Position numbers and translations under genes: made by a program
Source: Citrobacter enshiensis
GTDB lineage: Bacteria > Pseudomonadota > Gammaproteobacteria > Enterobacterales > Enterobacteriaceae
DNA length: 64,000 nucleotides
Assembly (NCBI RefSeq): GCF_029338175.1
Contig: NZ_CP119862.1
Coordinates: 1,798,001 to 1,862,000 of the forward strand
Reading direction: 5' to 3'
Notes under the pieces: model-generated
Seen by the model: only the letters and a program-made list of their open reading frames with translations
Told to the model about the DNA's origin: nothing
The model's database searches: none
In this document: positions 1 to 8,622 of the stretch, piece by piece
How the letters are laid out: the number at the start of each line of letters is the position of its first letter
How positions within the stretch are numbered: the first letter of the stretch is position 1

Positions 1-1377
1 ATGGCTGTTATGGGGCGCAACTTGGCGCTTAACATCGAAAGTCGTGGCTATACCGTGTCCGTTTTCAACCGCTCCCGTGAAAAAACCGAAGAAGTGATTG
101 CCGAGAACCCTGGCAAGAAACTTGTGCCTTCCTACACGGTTAAAGAGTTTGTTGAATCCCTTGAAACGCCTCGCCGTATCCTGTTGATGGTTAAAGCCGG
201 TGCGGGTACTGATGCTGCTATCGATTCCCTAAAACCCTATCTTGATAAAGGCGACATCATCATTGATGGTGGTAACACGTTCTTCCAGGACACGATTCGT
301 CGTAATCGTGAACTTTCTGCAGAAGGTTTCAACTTTATCGGGACCGGTGTCTCCGGAGGTGAGGAAGGCGCACTGAAAGGGCCTTCTATTATGCCTGGTG
401 GTCAGAAAGAAGCCTACGAACTGGTAGCACCGATTCTGACGAAGATAGCTGCAGTGGCGGAAGATGGTGAACCGTGTGTGACTTATATCGGTGCCGATGG
501 TGCGGGTCACTATGTAAAAATGGTGCATAACGGCATTGAATATGGCGATATGCAGTTGATCGCTGAAGCCTACTCCCTTCTAAAAAGGGGCCTTGACCTT
601 AGCAATGATGAGCTGGCCAGTACCTTCACCGAGTGGAACAACGGCGAGCTGAGCAGCTACCTGATCGACATTACGAAAGACATCTTCACCAAAAAAGATG
701 AAGAAGGTAAATACCTGGTCGATGTGATTCTCGATGAAGCGGCTAACAAAGGTACTGGAAAATGGACCAGCCAGAGTTCTCTTGACCTCGGCGAACCGCT
801 GTCTCTGATCACCGAGTCTGTATTTGCACGCTACATCTCCTCGCTGAAAGATCAGCGTGTGGCGGCGTCTAAGGTTCTGACAGGACCGAAAGCGCAGCTG
901 GCAGGTGAAAAAGCAGAATTTATCGAGAAAGTTCGTCGTGCTCTGTATCTGGGTAAAATCGTTTCTTATGCTCAGGGATTCTCTCAGTTGCGTGCCGCTT
1001 CTGACGAGTACAACTGGGATCTGAACTACGGTGAGATTGCGAAAATCTTCCGCGCGGGTTGCATCATTCGTGCCCAGTTTCTGCAGAAGATTACCGATGC
1101 GTATGCCGAGAATGCGAATATTGCAAACTTGCTGCTGGCACCGTACTTCAAGAACATTGCTGATGAATACCAGCAAGCGCTGCGTGACGTCGTGGCTTAT
1201 GCGGTTCAGAACGGTATTCCTGTTCCGACCTTCTCTGCAGCTGTTGCCTATTATGACAGTTATCGTGCTGCAGTTCTGCCTGCTAACCTGATCCAGGCGC
1301 AGCGTGACTACTTTGGTGCGCATACTTATAAACGCACTGATAAAGAAGGGGTCTTCCATACTGAATGGATGGAATAA
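1..1377 (+). CDS. gnd: 6-phosphogluconate dehydrogenase, decarboxylating (5' end outside window)
   Basis: Converts 6-phosphogluconate to ribulose 5-phosphate with CO2 and NADPH in the cytosolic pentose phosphate pathway. The 458 residues read cleanly to a stop and match Gnd along their whole length. The usual enterobacterial protein has 468 residues and begins about ten codons earlier, so the first base here is an internal ATG within the N-terminal NADP-binding fold (the GxGxxG loop lies just outside) and the true start is upstream of the window. The substrate motif around [12 protein letters not shown] and the lysine/asparagine of the [12 protein letters not shown] stretch are present. gnd is the classic flank of the O-antigen locus and recombines often, which fits the accessory cassette that follows. 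Confidence 0.97.
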   Translation: MAVMGRNLALNIESRGYTVSVFNRSREKTEEVIAENPGKKLVPSYTVKEFVESLETPRRILLMVKAGAGTDAAIDSLKPYLDKGDIIIDGGNTFFQDTIRRNRELSAEGFNFIGTGVSGGEEGALKGPSIMPGGQKEAYELVAPILTKIAAVAEDGEPCVTYIGADGAGHYVKMVHNGIEYGDMQLIAEAYSLLKRGLDLSNDELASTFTEWNNGELSSYLIDITKDIFTKKDEEGKYLVDVILDEAANKGTGKWTSQSSLDLGEPLSLITESVFARYISSLKDQRVAASKVLTGPKAQLAGEKAEFIEKVRRALYLGKIVSYAQGFSQLRAASDEYNWDLNYGEIAKIFRAGCIIRAQFLQKITDAYAENANIANLLLAPYFKNIADEYQQALRDVVAYAVQNGIPVPTFSAAVAYYDSYRAAVLPANLIQAQRDYFGAHTYKRTDKEGVFHTEWME

Positions 1378-1445
1378 TCTTTATTATTTCGATGAGCTCG
1401 ATTTTATATATTCAGTTGGTTAATTGAGCGAGTCGGGCAATGTAT

Positions 1446-1482
1446 AAAAAACCGTAATCTCTTTGAGATTACGGTTTTTTTT
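1446..1482 (+). terminator. Rho-independent terminator of gnd
   Basis: A perfect inverted repeat (AAAACCGTAATCTC, three-base TTT loop, GAGATTACGGTTTT) ends in a run of T, about 70 bases after the gnd stop. The A-run on the left would let it also work for transcripts arriving from the other side. Confidence 0.9.
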
Positions 1483-1497
1483 ATCCCTGCATGAACA

Positions 1498-2107
1498 CCA
1501 CCTCCTATGGAGGTGGTCAGCAATAAGTTGGCTCTGCCAATAATGTTACTCATGGGAAAATCCGAATCTGTTATCCACATAACTGATAAGGATTTAACCA
1601 TGAGTAGATTCCAGAAAGCATCTCATGTGCTCTGGTGTTGTCAATATCCGTATGGACACCCAAGTACCGATTTCGCATCCTTAGGAACAATGTTGGCAAA
1701 GAGGTCTACAAGCAGATAAGGATCTCAAGTGAGCAGCTCGGGATAGAAGTGGTAGAGCTGAATGTTCAGATAGATCATGTCCATTTACTGGTAAAAGTCC
1801 CGCCACGTCTTTCTATTTCACATGTGATCGGTCATTTGAAAGGTAAAACAGCCCTTAGGCTGTTCAGCAAATTTCCCTACCTGCGGAAGAACAAGTTGTG
1901 GGTAAATCACTTTTGGGCACGGGGTTACTGCGTAGATACCGTAGGTATAAATGAAGAAATGATAAGAAAGCACGTGAAGTATCAGGAAAAGCATGAAGTT
2001 GAAGAGAGCCAGCTTCCACTAAAAGGAGGTGTGAAGGGAAGGCTCTCAGAGTCTGGACTTAGTACGCCCCTATGGGGCGTTATCAATGCCACCTGCTATG
2101 CAGGTGG
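1498..2107 (+). mobile_element. IS200/IS605-type insertion sequence, probably dead
   Basis: The element is recognised by its subterminal hairpins and a tnpA-like gene. On the left, CCACCTCC-TAT-GGAGGTGG forms a hairpin at 1498-1516. On the right there are two hairpins, ACGCCCC-TAT-GGGGCGT (2064-2080) and CCACCTGC-TAT-GCAGGTGG (2089-2107). Outer left and right stems are near-copies with the same TAT loop, as expected for ends recognised as single-strand hairpins by Y1 transposases. Exact cleavage sites cannot be fixed from one copy; they should lie a few bases outside the hairpins. It sits directly after the gnd terminator and against the last gene of the minus-strand cassette. Confidence 0.8.
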
Positions 2108-2210
2108 TTTTTTACCCATCTTTATCTATCACTTGCGAGGTAGTGATAGTCCCTGTCGGTCCCGGTGTACTGTATATCTTAATTCAACAATTCAATGCGT
2201 TGAAGATTGA
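1600..2210 (+). pseudogene. tnpA: IS200-family transposase TnpA, frameshifted, catalytic Tyr replaced
   Basis: HUH single-strand transposase relic. The start MSRFQKASHVLWCCQYP is in one frame; the rest (VWTPKYRFRILRNN onward) is in another. The break near 1651 is best explained by loss of four bases between CAATATC and CGTATGG. The HUH metal motif is visible as DHVHLLVKV. At the position of the catalytic tyrosine, where relatives read YVKYQ, this copy reads HVKYQ, so strand cleavage would be lost even with the frame repaired. The frame also runs on through the right-end hairpins, unlike family members of about 150 residues, so the true C-terminus is probably near 2020-2030. RBS and promoter are not obvious. 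Confidence 0.8.
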
Positions 2211-4503
2211 TTCCAAGCACACGTGGGTCAGGCGCGCCGTTCAACAAATGTGGTGATGTTGCATCAGGAACAGAGATTGACAGTGTTAGTGCCCCCTTTA
2301 CTCCAGAAAGTGGGACTTGTATCTTTTTCAGGTCGCCAGAGGAAACCGTCATGTTGGTGCTCCAGGGTAGACCATGGTCCTGTTTTTTGAATATGACCTC
2401 AACGGGGCGCTCCTGACTGGCACCAAAAACGGTGAAATTGAGTACGGCATGACATGTCATTGATTCACAATTTTGTGGAATTGGCAGAAGTAATTTGGCA
2501 GAAGTTTGTGACCAGACATGGTGCTCTTCCATATCATGCCATCCATCCCATAATAGGACATGGGGCGAATTGCTTTTTGAATTTGTACCCATCAAAATTG
2601 GGTAACTGATATTTTCAGTAATAGAACTCAGCAATGCCGCCTTATTCTCTTCTCCTGAAAGTTGATGGCGTAATCGGATACTCGCAAAATATGGAGAATC
2701 TGATACTTCTATATATGGCAGTGTCCGTAGTACATCAATAATAGTCTTAAACTCAGCCCTCTTCTCTGAGAGCTGAAATGTATTTGATACTCTATTTAAC
2801 GAATCACTTTGTTGAGTTTTCGTATTATCGGTATAGGGCCATGAAGCTGATGATATGAGCATATCAAAATATGGGATGACGAGCACATCAGTTGAGCCAT
2901 CTACCAGCATTTTTATGGCGCTCATGGTTTTAGTCGTATCCAACGGCGCGCCGGCCTGGCGCATTGCCGGTGGCCAGGCACCTACTGCTGCCTGCAGGTT
3001 CTTATCACCGCCAACATTGTATGTCCGGAAGCCTGTTTTTGGTGCTAAATAGTTAGCAAAAAAATCATTACCCCAAGGGATAAATGAGACCATTTCACCG
3101 GGTTGGATATGTTGTCGAAGTGTTGTCACAAGTACCTGATCAATTTGTTGAAACATGTCTCTCTCTGCCGTTGATTGTTTCCAACTAGCTTTAAAATCTG
3201 GCAAATTAAGCAGTACCAGGGCAGTCAGACCTACTACTCCGATACGTCTGTTTTTATCATCTATGCGAGCTAATCCTATGATAACTAGCAGCCACAATGC
3301 AAAGATGCCGAGCGCAGACCATCGATAGGATGCCCGCATCGTATTAAAACCAGGGATGTTTTCTGAGATCCATGAGTTAAATGTAGGTGCTATAGCGAAC
3401 TCAGCAGGCATAACCTGCAGATTTAGATACTCTGGCTTGATTGAATTGATTTTTAGCGATGGCCCAAGTGCCATATAAAAACTTAAAATTGCAATCAACA
3501 AGATCCCAGTTGCAATCTTAAAATGTCGCTTCGCTCGCCACCAGGCCCACATACCAAGTAGTAATATGGGCAAAGAAAAGGTGGTGACCCAAACAGAGGA
3601 ATCACCAAAATAAATTTGTTCGTTACGCCTCTGGCCTAAGCCTAATAAATCAGGAAGCCAAAGCAAGCCTTTAGTTGGAATGACAATAAATGATAAATCT
3701 ACCCCCCAGCCCCTGAACATATCTATTGATTCTGCAGAAAAACCTGACTTTCCGATAAATGTAGTATAAAGAGTATATGCAACAGCAAAGCTAATTACGT
3801 GGGTTGGGATAGCAACTTTTATGAATACACTTCTAATTTCAGGACGTGTAACAAATGAATACAATAACAGGAAGCTTGAACCACATGCAAACATCATGAA
3901 GGTATAGCCATCCATAAAAATGGAGACTATTGTAGCGACAAAATAGGTGGCGATAACTAATAAAGAGATACTCGCAGGTTTAGAACCGATAGAAAATAGT
4001 TTTAAAGCAGCTAAAAAGTAAAATGATAATAGCGCAATAACCTAAGGATAACATGCTGTATCCAGCGTGTGCCCAAATAACAGGCATTGTCATCCACGTG
4101 ACTGCGGCCAGTAATGCAATGGAACTTGCTATATTAAAACGACGAGCAATCTGATATGCGGAAAACATTGCCAACATTAACCATAGTGCTACCATCCCCG
4201 TATAGGCGTCTGCCGAGTGCAGACCGAGGCGGATAAGTATACTTGCAGGCCAGGCACCCGCCAGACCAAATGCAATAGCCTGCTGATTAGGGCGTTACCA
4301 AAATCATGAGCATAGGGATCAAAAAGCGAACCATTCGCAAAAGATTGAGCAAACCCCATTGACCAGACTGCTTGCCCAAGGGTAGGCAGCATTAAAAATG
4401 GTATAGCGCCATTAATAAAGAGGACAAAACATACAGCCATCAAGAGAATAATTATTTCTCGAAAGGAACTTGTTTGTGTTTTACAGGGCATGTTATCTCT
4501 CAA
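2179..4503 (-). CDS. Large polytopic membrane glycosyltransferase-like protein (two frame breaks)
   Basis: Last gene of the four-gene cassette. The restored protein has about 770 residues. The N-terminal ~450 residues contain many hydrophobic membrane segments ([20 protein letters not shown] near the start, then a regular series), and the last ~330 residues are soluble, probably periplasmic, with a beta-rich end including [16 protein letters not shown]. This architecture resembles GT-C-type lipid-linked-sugar transferases, but no signature motif was identified, so the family is inferred. One frame break lies near 4289 (GCCC where GCCCC keeps the frame), another near 4030. The start overlaps the end of the flippase-like gene by about ten bases, arguing for one operon. 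Codon use is AT-richer than the his genes, consistent with transfer. Confidence 0.6.
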
Positions 4504-5372
4504 TTGTGTATAATTTTCGATGGAATAAAGGAGTGTTACCAGAAAAAATTAAAATGTCACCTGTTACGGTCACTATGCGTCCAAGGAGCACCACAATTAG
4601 TAGGCTGTCTTCTGCTACAATTCCTTTTAGTACCAGCAGTAAAATTATTTCGCGAATACCTACCCCTGCTGGAGAACCAGGTGTTACCAACCCCGCCAAC
4701 CAGGCAATAGTATAGGTGCCTCCGATAATCAGACAGTACTGCATGCTCAGTTTGTCATATCCTGAAATCAGTCCAGTAAGAGCAATAAAAATATTTGCGG
4801 AAATTAATAAAAAAAATAATTGCCATAGAAATGCTATCGCTACATGTCTCCCGATAAACCGGCGAAGCAGGCACATTACTAATATAAAAGATGCAAACAT
4901 TAGTATAATACCGAATGGTAATGGGAAATAATGTAACAACCGTGGTAATACTAGCCAGGAAAATAAAGAGCCAGCTCCAGCGATTAGGAAAAGTTCCCAA
5001 GCCATAGATTTGGCTAATGCCTTTGCGGGAATGCCTGCAGACATACCCAGTGCTTGACGACCCGCAAGATGAAAAATATTACCGGGCACATACTTGGCTA
5101 GCTGAGACATGCCATAAATTTTTAACTGAGTTTAAAAAACTTCCATCATTGCAGAAATGCTGTAACAAGCTCCACCATGCTTGGGCGAGTAAAAAATTAG
5201 CTGCACCATAAATAATTGCCAGGAACAAAACCACCCCCCAACCATGCAGAGTGATTTTAGAAAGATCAAGTTCAAGCCAATAAGAGTGTAAGCGAAAGCC
5301 AACAAATAATACGCCTGCAAGGGCCAATCCGCTTCCTATCCAATTCAGTAAATGGCGCAGTGAATGTGACAT
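4493..5372 (-). CDS. Flippase-like integral membrane protein (LPG-synthase TM / UPF0104 type, one frame break)
   Basis: Multi-spanning inner-membrane protein of about 290 residues. It shows the hallmarks of the LPG_synthase_TM family: an early WWSLLQ stretch, a [12 protein letters not shown] segment, and a late [12 protein letters not shown] motif before the last helices. Members are thought to move lipid-linked substrates across the membrane. The frame breaks near 5117, where AAAAA stands for the AAAA needed to read [15 protein letters not shown] chose the ATG at 5372, two bases after the methyltransferase stop; an upstream ATG at 5408 in the same frame is possible. Between a polyprenyl-phosphate glycosyltransferase and a large membrane transferase, it would take the role GtrA has in O-antigen glucosylation cassettes. 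That is inference. Confidence 0.65.
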
Positions 5373-5374
5373 TT

Positions 5375-6017
5375 TTATTTGCGGGGGCGACATAGCAGCA
5401 TAGTCCATGGTAGTGGGCTTTTTATTTCTACAATATCAAAATATTTGGAGATCAGTCTGATAAAGTTCCGCTTAGACCAATGTTGAATATGACCCGGTGT
5501 GTTCCCCCATTGGGTTATATATTTTCCCCTGGCGAGATTCAGTGCACACCAAAGCGGTTCTCTTGGTACGCTCACAATCAAATGCTGTTTCGTTACTTTT
5601 TGCAAAGCTCTTAAACCAGCTTCTGGGTTTTCCAGATGTTCCAGTACTTCACAGCAAACCACTAGATCAGCACTATCTTCTATTGCGTTTAAATCATAGA
5701 TGCTGCGTGGCTGAAATACAGTAGGTGGTAACCCTCTGTCTATTGAGTTTTCTCGGGCGATATTTATTACTTTCTCTGAAAAATCACACCCTCGGAGCAG
5801 GAATTCCCAACTCATTCCAGCGTAATACCCAGTAACCTTCGCCACAACCAATTTCGTGTATTGTTTCGGGAGATGCTTTAGTAACAAAATCAGATAAAGC
5901 TGACTCGAAACCGTTCATCATCCATCTAACGATTGGATTACGTGAGCCATATTTATCGTAAGCGTTGCCAACAACGATACCGCTTTCAACTGTACCCCCT
6001 GCAATTTTTATTTTCAT
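5375..6017 (-). CDS. Class I SAM-dependent methyltransferase (one frame break)
   Basis: Restored protein of about 213 residues. Motif I of class I methyltransferases is plain (IHEIGCGEGYWVLRW, near residue 50), followed by an acidic motif II region (RGCDFSEKVINIAREN) and a motif IV-like stretch (ADLVVCCEVLEHLENPEAGL, as in UbiG-like enzymes). The frame breaks near 5805 between those motifs. Its ATG overlaps the stop of the upstream glycosyltransferase gene as ATGA, so the two are translationally coupled. In this setting the likely substrate is a sugar or lipid-linked sugar, but nothing in the sequence fixes it. Confidence 0.75.
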
Positions 6018-7024
6018 GAACCGGCCCTCGAACTATCTTCTTGAGTGTCGTTAGCTGCGTTATTTTGATAATCAATATGTTCACTTTTTTTGATATTCGC
6101 TGTTTTGACCCTAATGTCTTCAAGTAATTTGCGATTTGCAGACAACAAATCAGCAATGAAAGCCACAAGGATGGTCTGAAAACCTATCCCTAGCAAAATG
6201 CCAGCTAATATGAGTGACTGAACATGCCCATTACCATCGCCATTCATGTAGTACCACAAAAACCTGACGCCAATTGCAATGCCTAAGCTAAATAAACTTA
6301 AACCAATCGTGCCAAAAAAGTTGAACGGTCTATAAACGACAAAAATTCGAACAATAGTAAATATACTAGATTTAATATAAGAGGGGATGCTTTTTACCAG
6401 TCTTGATGGGCGGAGATCACCATTGACTCTTATAGGCACTGATGCAATCGTTATATTTTTTTGACCAGCCTGGATAATGGTCTCCAGCGTATAAGTGTAG
6501 TCATTGAATACCATAATCATCTGGGCCGCTGAACGACTCATTGCTCTAAAACCGCTGGGGGCATCAGGGATATCTGTTTTACTCGCCATACGAACAACCC
6601 AACTACCCAGCTTCTGTAGCATCTTTTTTACGGGTGAAAAGTGCTCAATAGTCGCAATAGGACGAGCGCCAATCACAATCTCAGCCTTATGCTGGAGGGA
6701 TAGGGGCGTGTTAAAGGCCGGGATATCGTCGGCATTGTATTGATTATCAGCGTCGGTATTGACGATGACATCTGCACCCAACCGTAAGCTTGACTCCAGC
6801 CCTGTCATAAATGCCTTGGCAAGCCCTTTGTTTCCCGTGTGCCTAACGACATGATCAACGCCATGTGCCTTTGCAACTTCTACCGTGTTATCGCTACTGC
6901 CATCATCAATAATGAGCCACTCGACTGAGCTAAAACCAGGAACTATGCGTGGCAGGGCTGCAAGCGCTATTGGCAAGGTCTCTGCTTCGTTAAAACACGG
7001 GATTTGTATTATAAGTTTCATCAA
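6014..7024 (-). CDS. GT2 family glycosyltransferase, polyprenyl-phosphate sugar synthase-like
   Basis: Intact gene of 336 residues, probably making undecaprenyl-phosphate-sugar at the cytoplasmic face. A GT-A catalytic domain occupies residues ~1-235: IPCFNEAETL, LIIDDGSSDNT, the metal-binding VNTDADNQY (DAD) and an acceptor-side PSGFRAMSR. It is followed by two membrane segments (~235-260 and ~270-300) and a charged tail, the plan of GtrB, ArnC and DPM1-like enzymes. First of four coupled genes. The next gene upstream is only a relic next to IS3 remnants, so the present promoter may lie in that debris. Donor sugar unknown. Confidence 0.8.
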   Translation of the reverse strand: MMKLIIQIPCFNEAETLPIALAALPRIVPGFSSVEWLIIDDGSSDNTVEVAKAHGVDHVVRHTGNKGLAKAFMTGLESSLRLGADVIVNTDADNQYNADDIPAFNTPLSLQHKAEIVIGARPIATIEHFSPVKKMLQKLGSWVVRMASKTDIPDAPSGFRAMSRSAAQMIMVFNDYTYTLETIIQAGQKNITIASVPIRVNGDLRPSRLVKSIPSYIKSSIFTIVRIFVVYRPFNFFGTIGLSLFSLGIAIGVRFLWYYMNGDGNGHVQSLILAGILLGIGFQTILVAFIADLLSANRKLLEDIRVKTANIKKSEHIDYQNNAANDTQEDSSRAGS

Positions 7025-7124
7025 AGATCCTACTGATGATGGATAAGATTACTTCTGCTGCCACGATGTGACAGAGATAAATTATTTTGTAGTGTTCAGA
7101 CTATTCGCGGTTAGAGCCTATGCT

Positions 7125-7216
7125 ATAGCGTTTTATTCCAAACAACGGTACCAGGTACAAGATTCAACATCGCCTCATAAGAATCAAATTTTTTCAGCAA
7201 CTACGTCTTCAAGAGA
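7125..7216 (-). pseudogene. Short coding relic upstream of the glycosyltransferase
   Basis: Between the IS3 remnant and the GT2 gene, the minus strand encodes TSLEDVVAEK and then, after a one-base shift in an A-run, FDSYEAMLNLVPGTVVWNKTL followed by a stop. With one A removed this reads as an uninterrupted C-terminus of about 30 residues in the same direction as the cassette. It looks like the tail of a gene whose front was lost when the insertion sequence arrived. I do not recognise the family. Confidence 0.35.
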
Positions 7217-7220
7217 GGTA

Positions 7221-7601
7221 TTATTTAATTAAATTGAGTGAGATTTCAACCTGCTTTGTCATCACTATGGACTGACCGTGCCACCGTAGACATTTCCTGC
7301 TCTCACGACGAAGCCTGTTCAAAGGCCTCCAGGCTGGCACCACCTTGATGACCGTGGCCTCCGGGACCGATTGTAAAGCACTGCAGTATAATCGAAGATA
7401 TCGGCCCGGGCCAGATCGCGGGTTTTGTAGATCCGTCTTCTGATGCGCTTTTTTCAGTGAACTGAAAAACGATTCTGCTACCGCATTATACCAGCGGTGC
7501 CACGCAGTTTCATACCAGGTGTCAGATTTTTGGCCCTGCAGAAACGCCGCCAGCCCGTCACTGCCATACTGGCTATCCTGATCGCTGCGCACGATTACCA
7601 C
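7221..7601 (-). pseudogene. IS3-family OrfB transposase fragment (integrase core)
   Basis: C-terminal part of an rve-type DDE transposase. The second aspartate lies in VRSDQDSQYGSD and the catalytic glutamate in NAVAESFFSSLKK. Beyond that the frame leaves the expected transposase sequence (PRSGPGRYLRLYCSA where family members read a TRDLARADIFDYIE-like stretch), so it is frameshifted again near 7440. The upstream portion up to the OrfA gene is shattered by indels. No activity expected. Confidence 0.75.
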
Positions 7602-7819
7602 GCTGTGCGGTTTACATCGCCCACTCGGCCATCATCTTTCGCTCAGATCGCCATGAACCTGACGATAGCCATACACGCCGCGCTCAACGCATATGAGCGT
7701 CAGCAGGCTTTATTGCGTGCAGAGACTGGATTAAGCAACCAGGCATAGAACCAGGCCCTGGCGGGACCTGACACATTGTCATGACACCCCGTACAGAACG
7801 GTGTTCATTGATTTGATAA

Positions 7820-8112
7820 CGCGGTACTTCAGTCGGGTCCCTTGCAAAGTACTGCGCAGCTTTTTTCAGAATATCCTGCTCTTCTTCGATGCGTTTCAGT
7901 TACGCCCGTAGCTTCAGGATTTCGCTTTTGGCTTCCAGTAAATCACAGGCATGCTGCTCGCTATTACCGGGTTTGATATCCCGTAGCCACTTGTAGAGAC
8001 TGTGCGAGGAAACGCCCACCTGGTCGGAGACCTCTGCAACGGAATAACCGAGCTCCGTGATTTGACGGACGGCTTTCTCTTTAAATTCAGGTGTAAATTG
8101 TGGTGCGCCCAT
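7820..8112 (-). pseudogene. IS3-family OrfA (helix-turn-helix) with an internal stop
   Basis: The first 70 residues, starting MGAPQFTPEFKEKAVRQIT, form the HTH that binds the element's ends (GYSVAEVSDQVGVSSHSLYKWLRD). The frame stops after KSEILKLRA near 7900, and in a shifted frame continues LKRIEEEQDILKKAAQYFARDP, the usual leucine-zipper C-terminus of OrfA, followed by what would be the OrfA/OrfB overlap. Family assignment is firm; the exact IS name is not attempted. Confidence 0.75.
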
Positions 8113-8160
8113 ACGCTCCTCCTTGTATCGTGAAAGTGGATTACTATGAACTGACTTAGA

Positions 8161-8622
8161 TTTGGCAAAGCCTGTGTAATCCGATTCCTTCAGTGGCGGA
8201 GTCAGTTTATGCTCAGTATAATAAATTTGATAATGTCAAGTCTCCATTGTTATTTATTCGGTAACGATGTTTTATCTGCGGGGTGTGTTTGCATGGTCGG
8301 ACCCATCTCAAATGTTGTGTCCGCCACCACGCTGTATCACATGGGGGAAGGCGCACGTGAGGTTATGACAAGCATGGCCCTCAGAACTGGAATGGCGACT
8401 AAATTTGATAGAAATCAGAATATTACTTCTCTTTAAATGCTAGGTTTTAACCTTAATGTATAAGACACATATTGCGTAACATTTATCGAATGAATTACAG
8501 TTACTCTTCTGTAGAGAATTTGTTTATTGTTTCCTTGATGAATTTGTTATAATTTTAACTTTCATCTGTTATCAGGGCCGAAAATATCGGAGTGGATGAT
8601 CGGCTTAAATTGAGAGTGTAGA
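8161..8622. other. Non-coding gap between the IS3 remnant and ugd
   Basis: About 460 bases without a supported gene. An open frame on the plus strand at 8209-8436 (75 codons, starting MLSIINLIMSS) has no ribosome binding site worth the name and no recognisable family, so I treat it as chance or debris. The last 150 bases are AT-rich and must carry the ugd promoter. Confidence 0.5.
8527..8553 (+). promoter_or_regulatory. Possible sigma-70 promoter of ugd
   Basis: A perfect TATAAT (8548-8553) lies 70 bases before the ugd start, with TTGTTT upstream at a rather short 15-base spacing. The surrounding sequence is AT-rich. No RcsB or PmrA box could be assigned by eye. Confidence 0.35.

Larger units (their letters stand above)
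7205..8160 (-). mobile_element. Degraded IS3-family insertion sequence remnant
   Basis: Both genes of an IS3-type element are recognisable on the minus strand but broken. OrfA remains as a helix-turn-helix protein (next entry) and OrfB as fragments. From about 7780 down to 7610 the translation drops in and out of frame with pieces such as GFYAWLLNP and VYGYRQVHGD; then the DDE region reads SDQDSQYGSD and NAVAESFFSSLKK. Several indels and stops separate these, so the element is dead. TG/CA-type terminal repeats could not be placed with confidence. The sequences TGAACTGAC (8147) and GTCAGTTTA (8201) are an imperfect inverted pair near the right edge. It forms the right boundary of the glycan cassette. 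Confidence 0.75.

Noticed and set aside
580-1359. Long minus-strand open frame opposite gnd, and similar ones opposite hisH-hisF, plaP and phsA
   Set aside because: Shadows of strongly coding plus or minus strand genes; no ribosome sites or families.
1498-2107. The TAT-loop hairpins as CRISPR-like repeats
   Set aside because: Only three, with different stems and no regular spacing; they match IS200/IS605 ends.
2020-2210. Extra 60-residue C-terminal extension of the IS200 transposase
   Set aside because: It is translation through the right-end hairpins of the element; related transposases stop near 150 residues, so the extension is an artefact of indels.
7141-7220. Relic of wzzB near the cassette edge
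   Set aside because: The short translated relic shows no Wzz features; left as unknown.
8209-8436. Plus-strand open frame of 75 codons before ugd
   Set aside because: No plausible ribosome site, no recognised family, composition like surrounding debris; likely chance.
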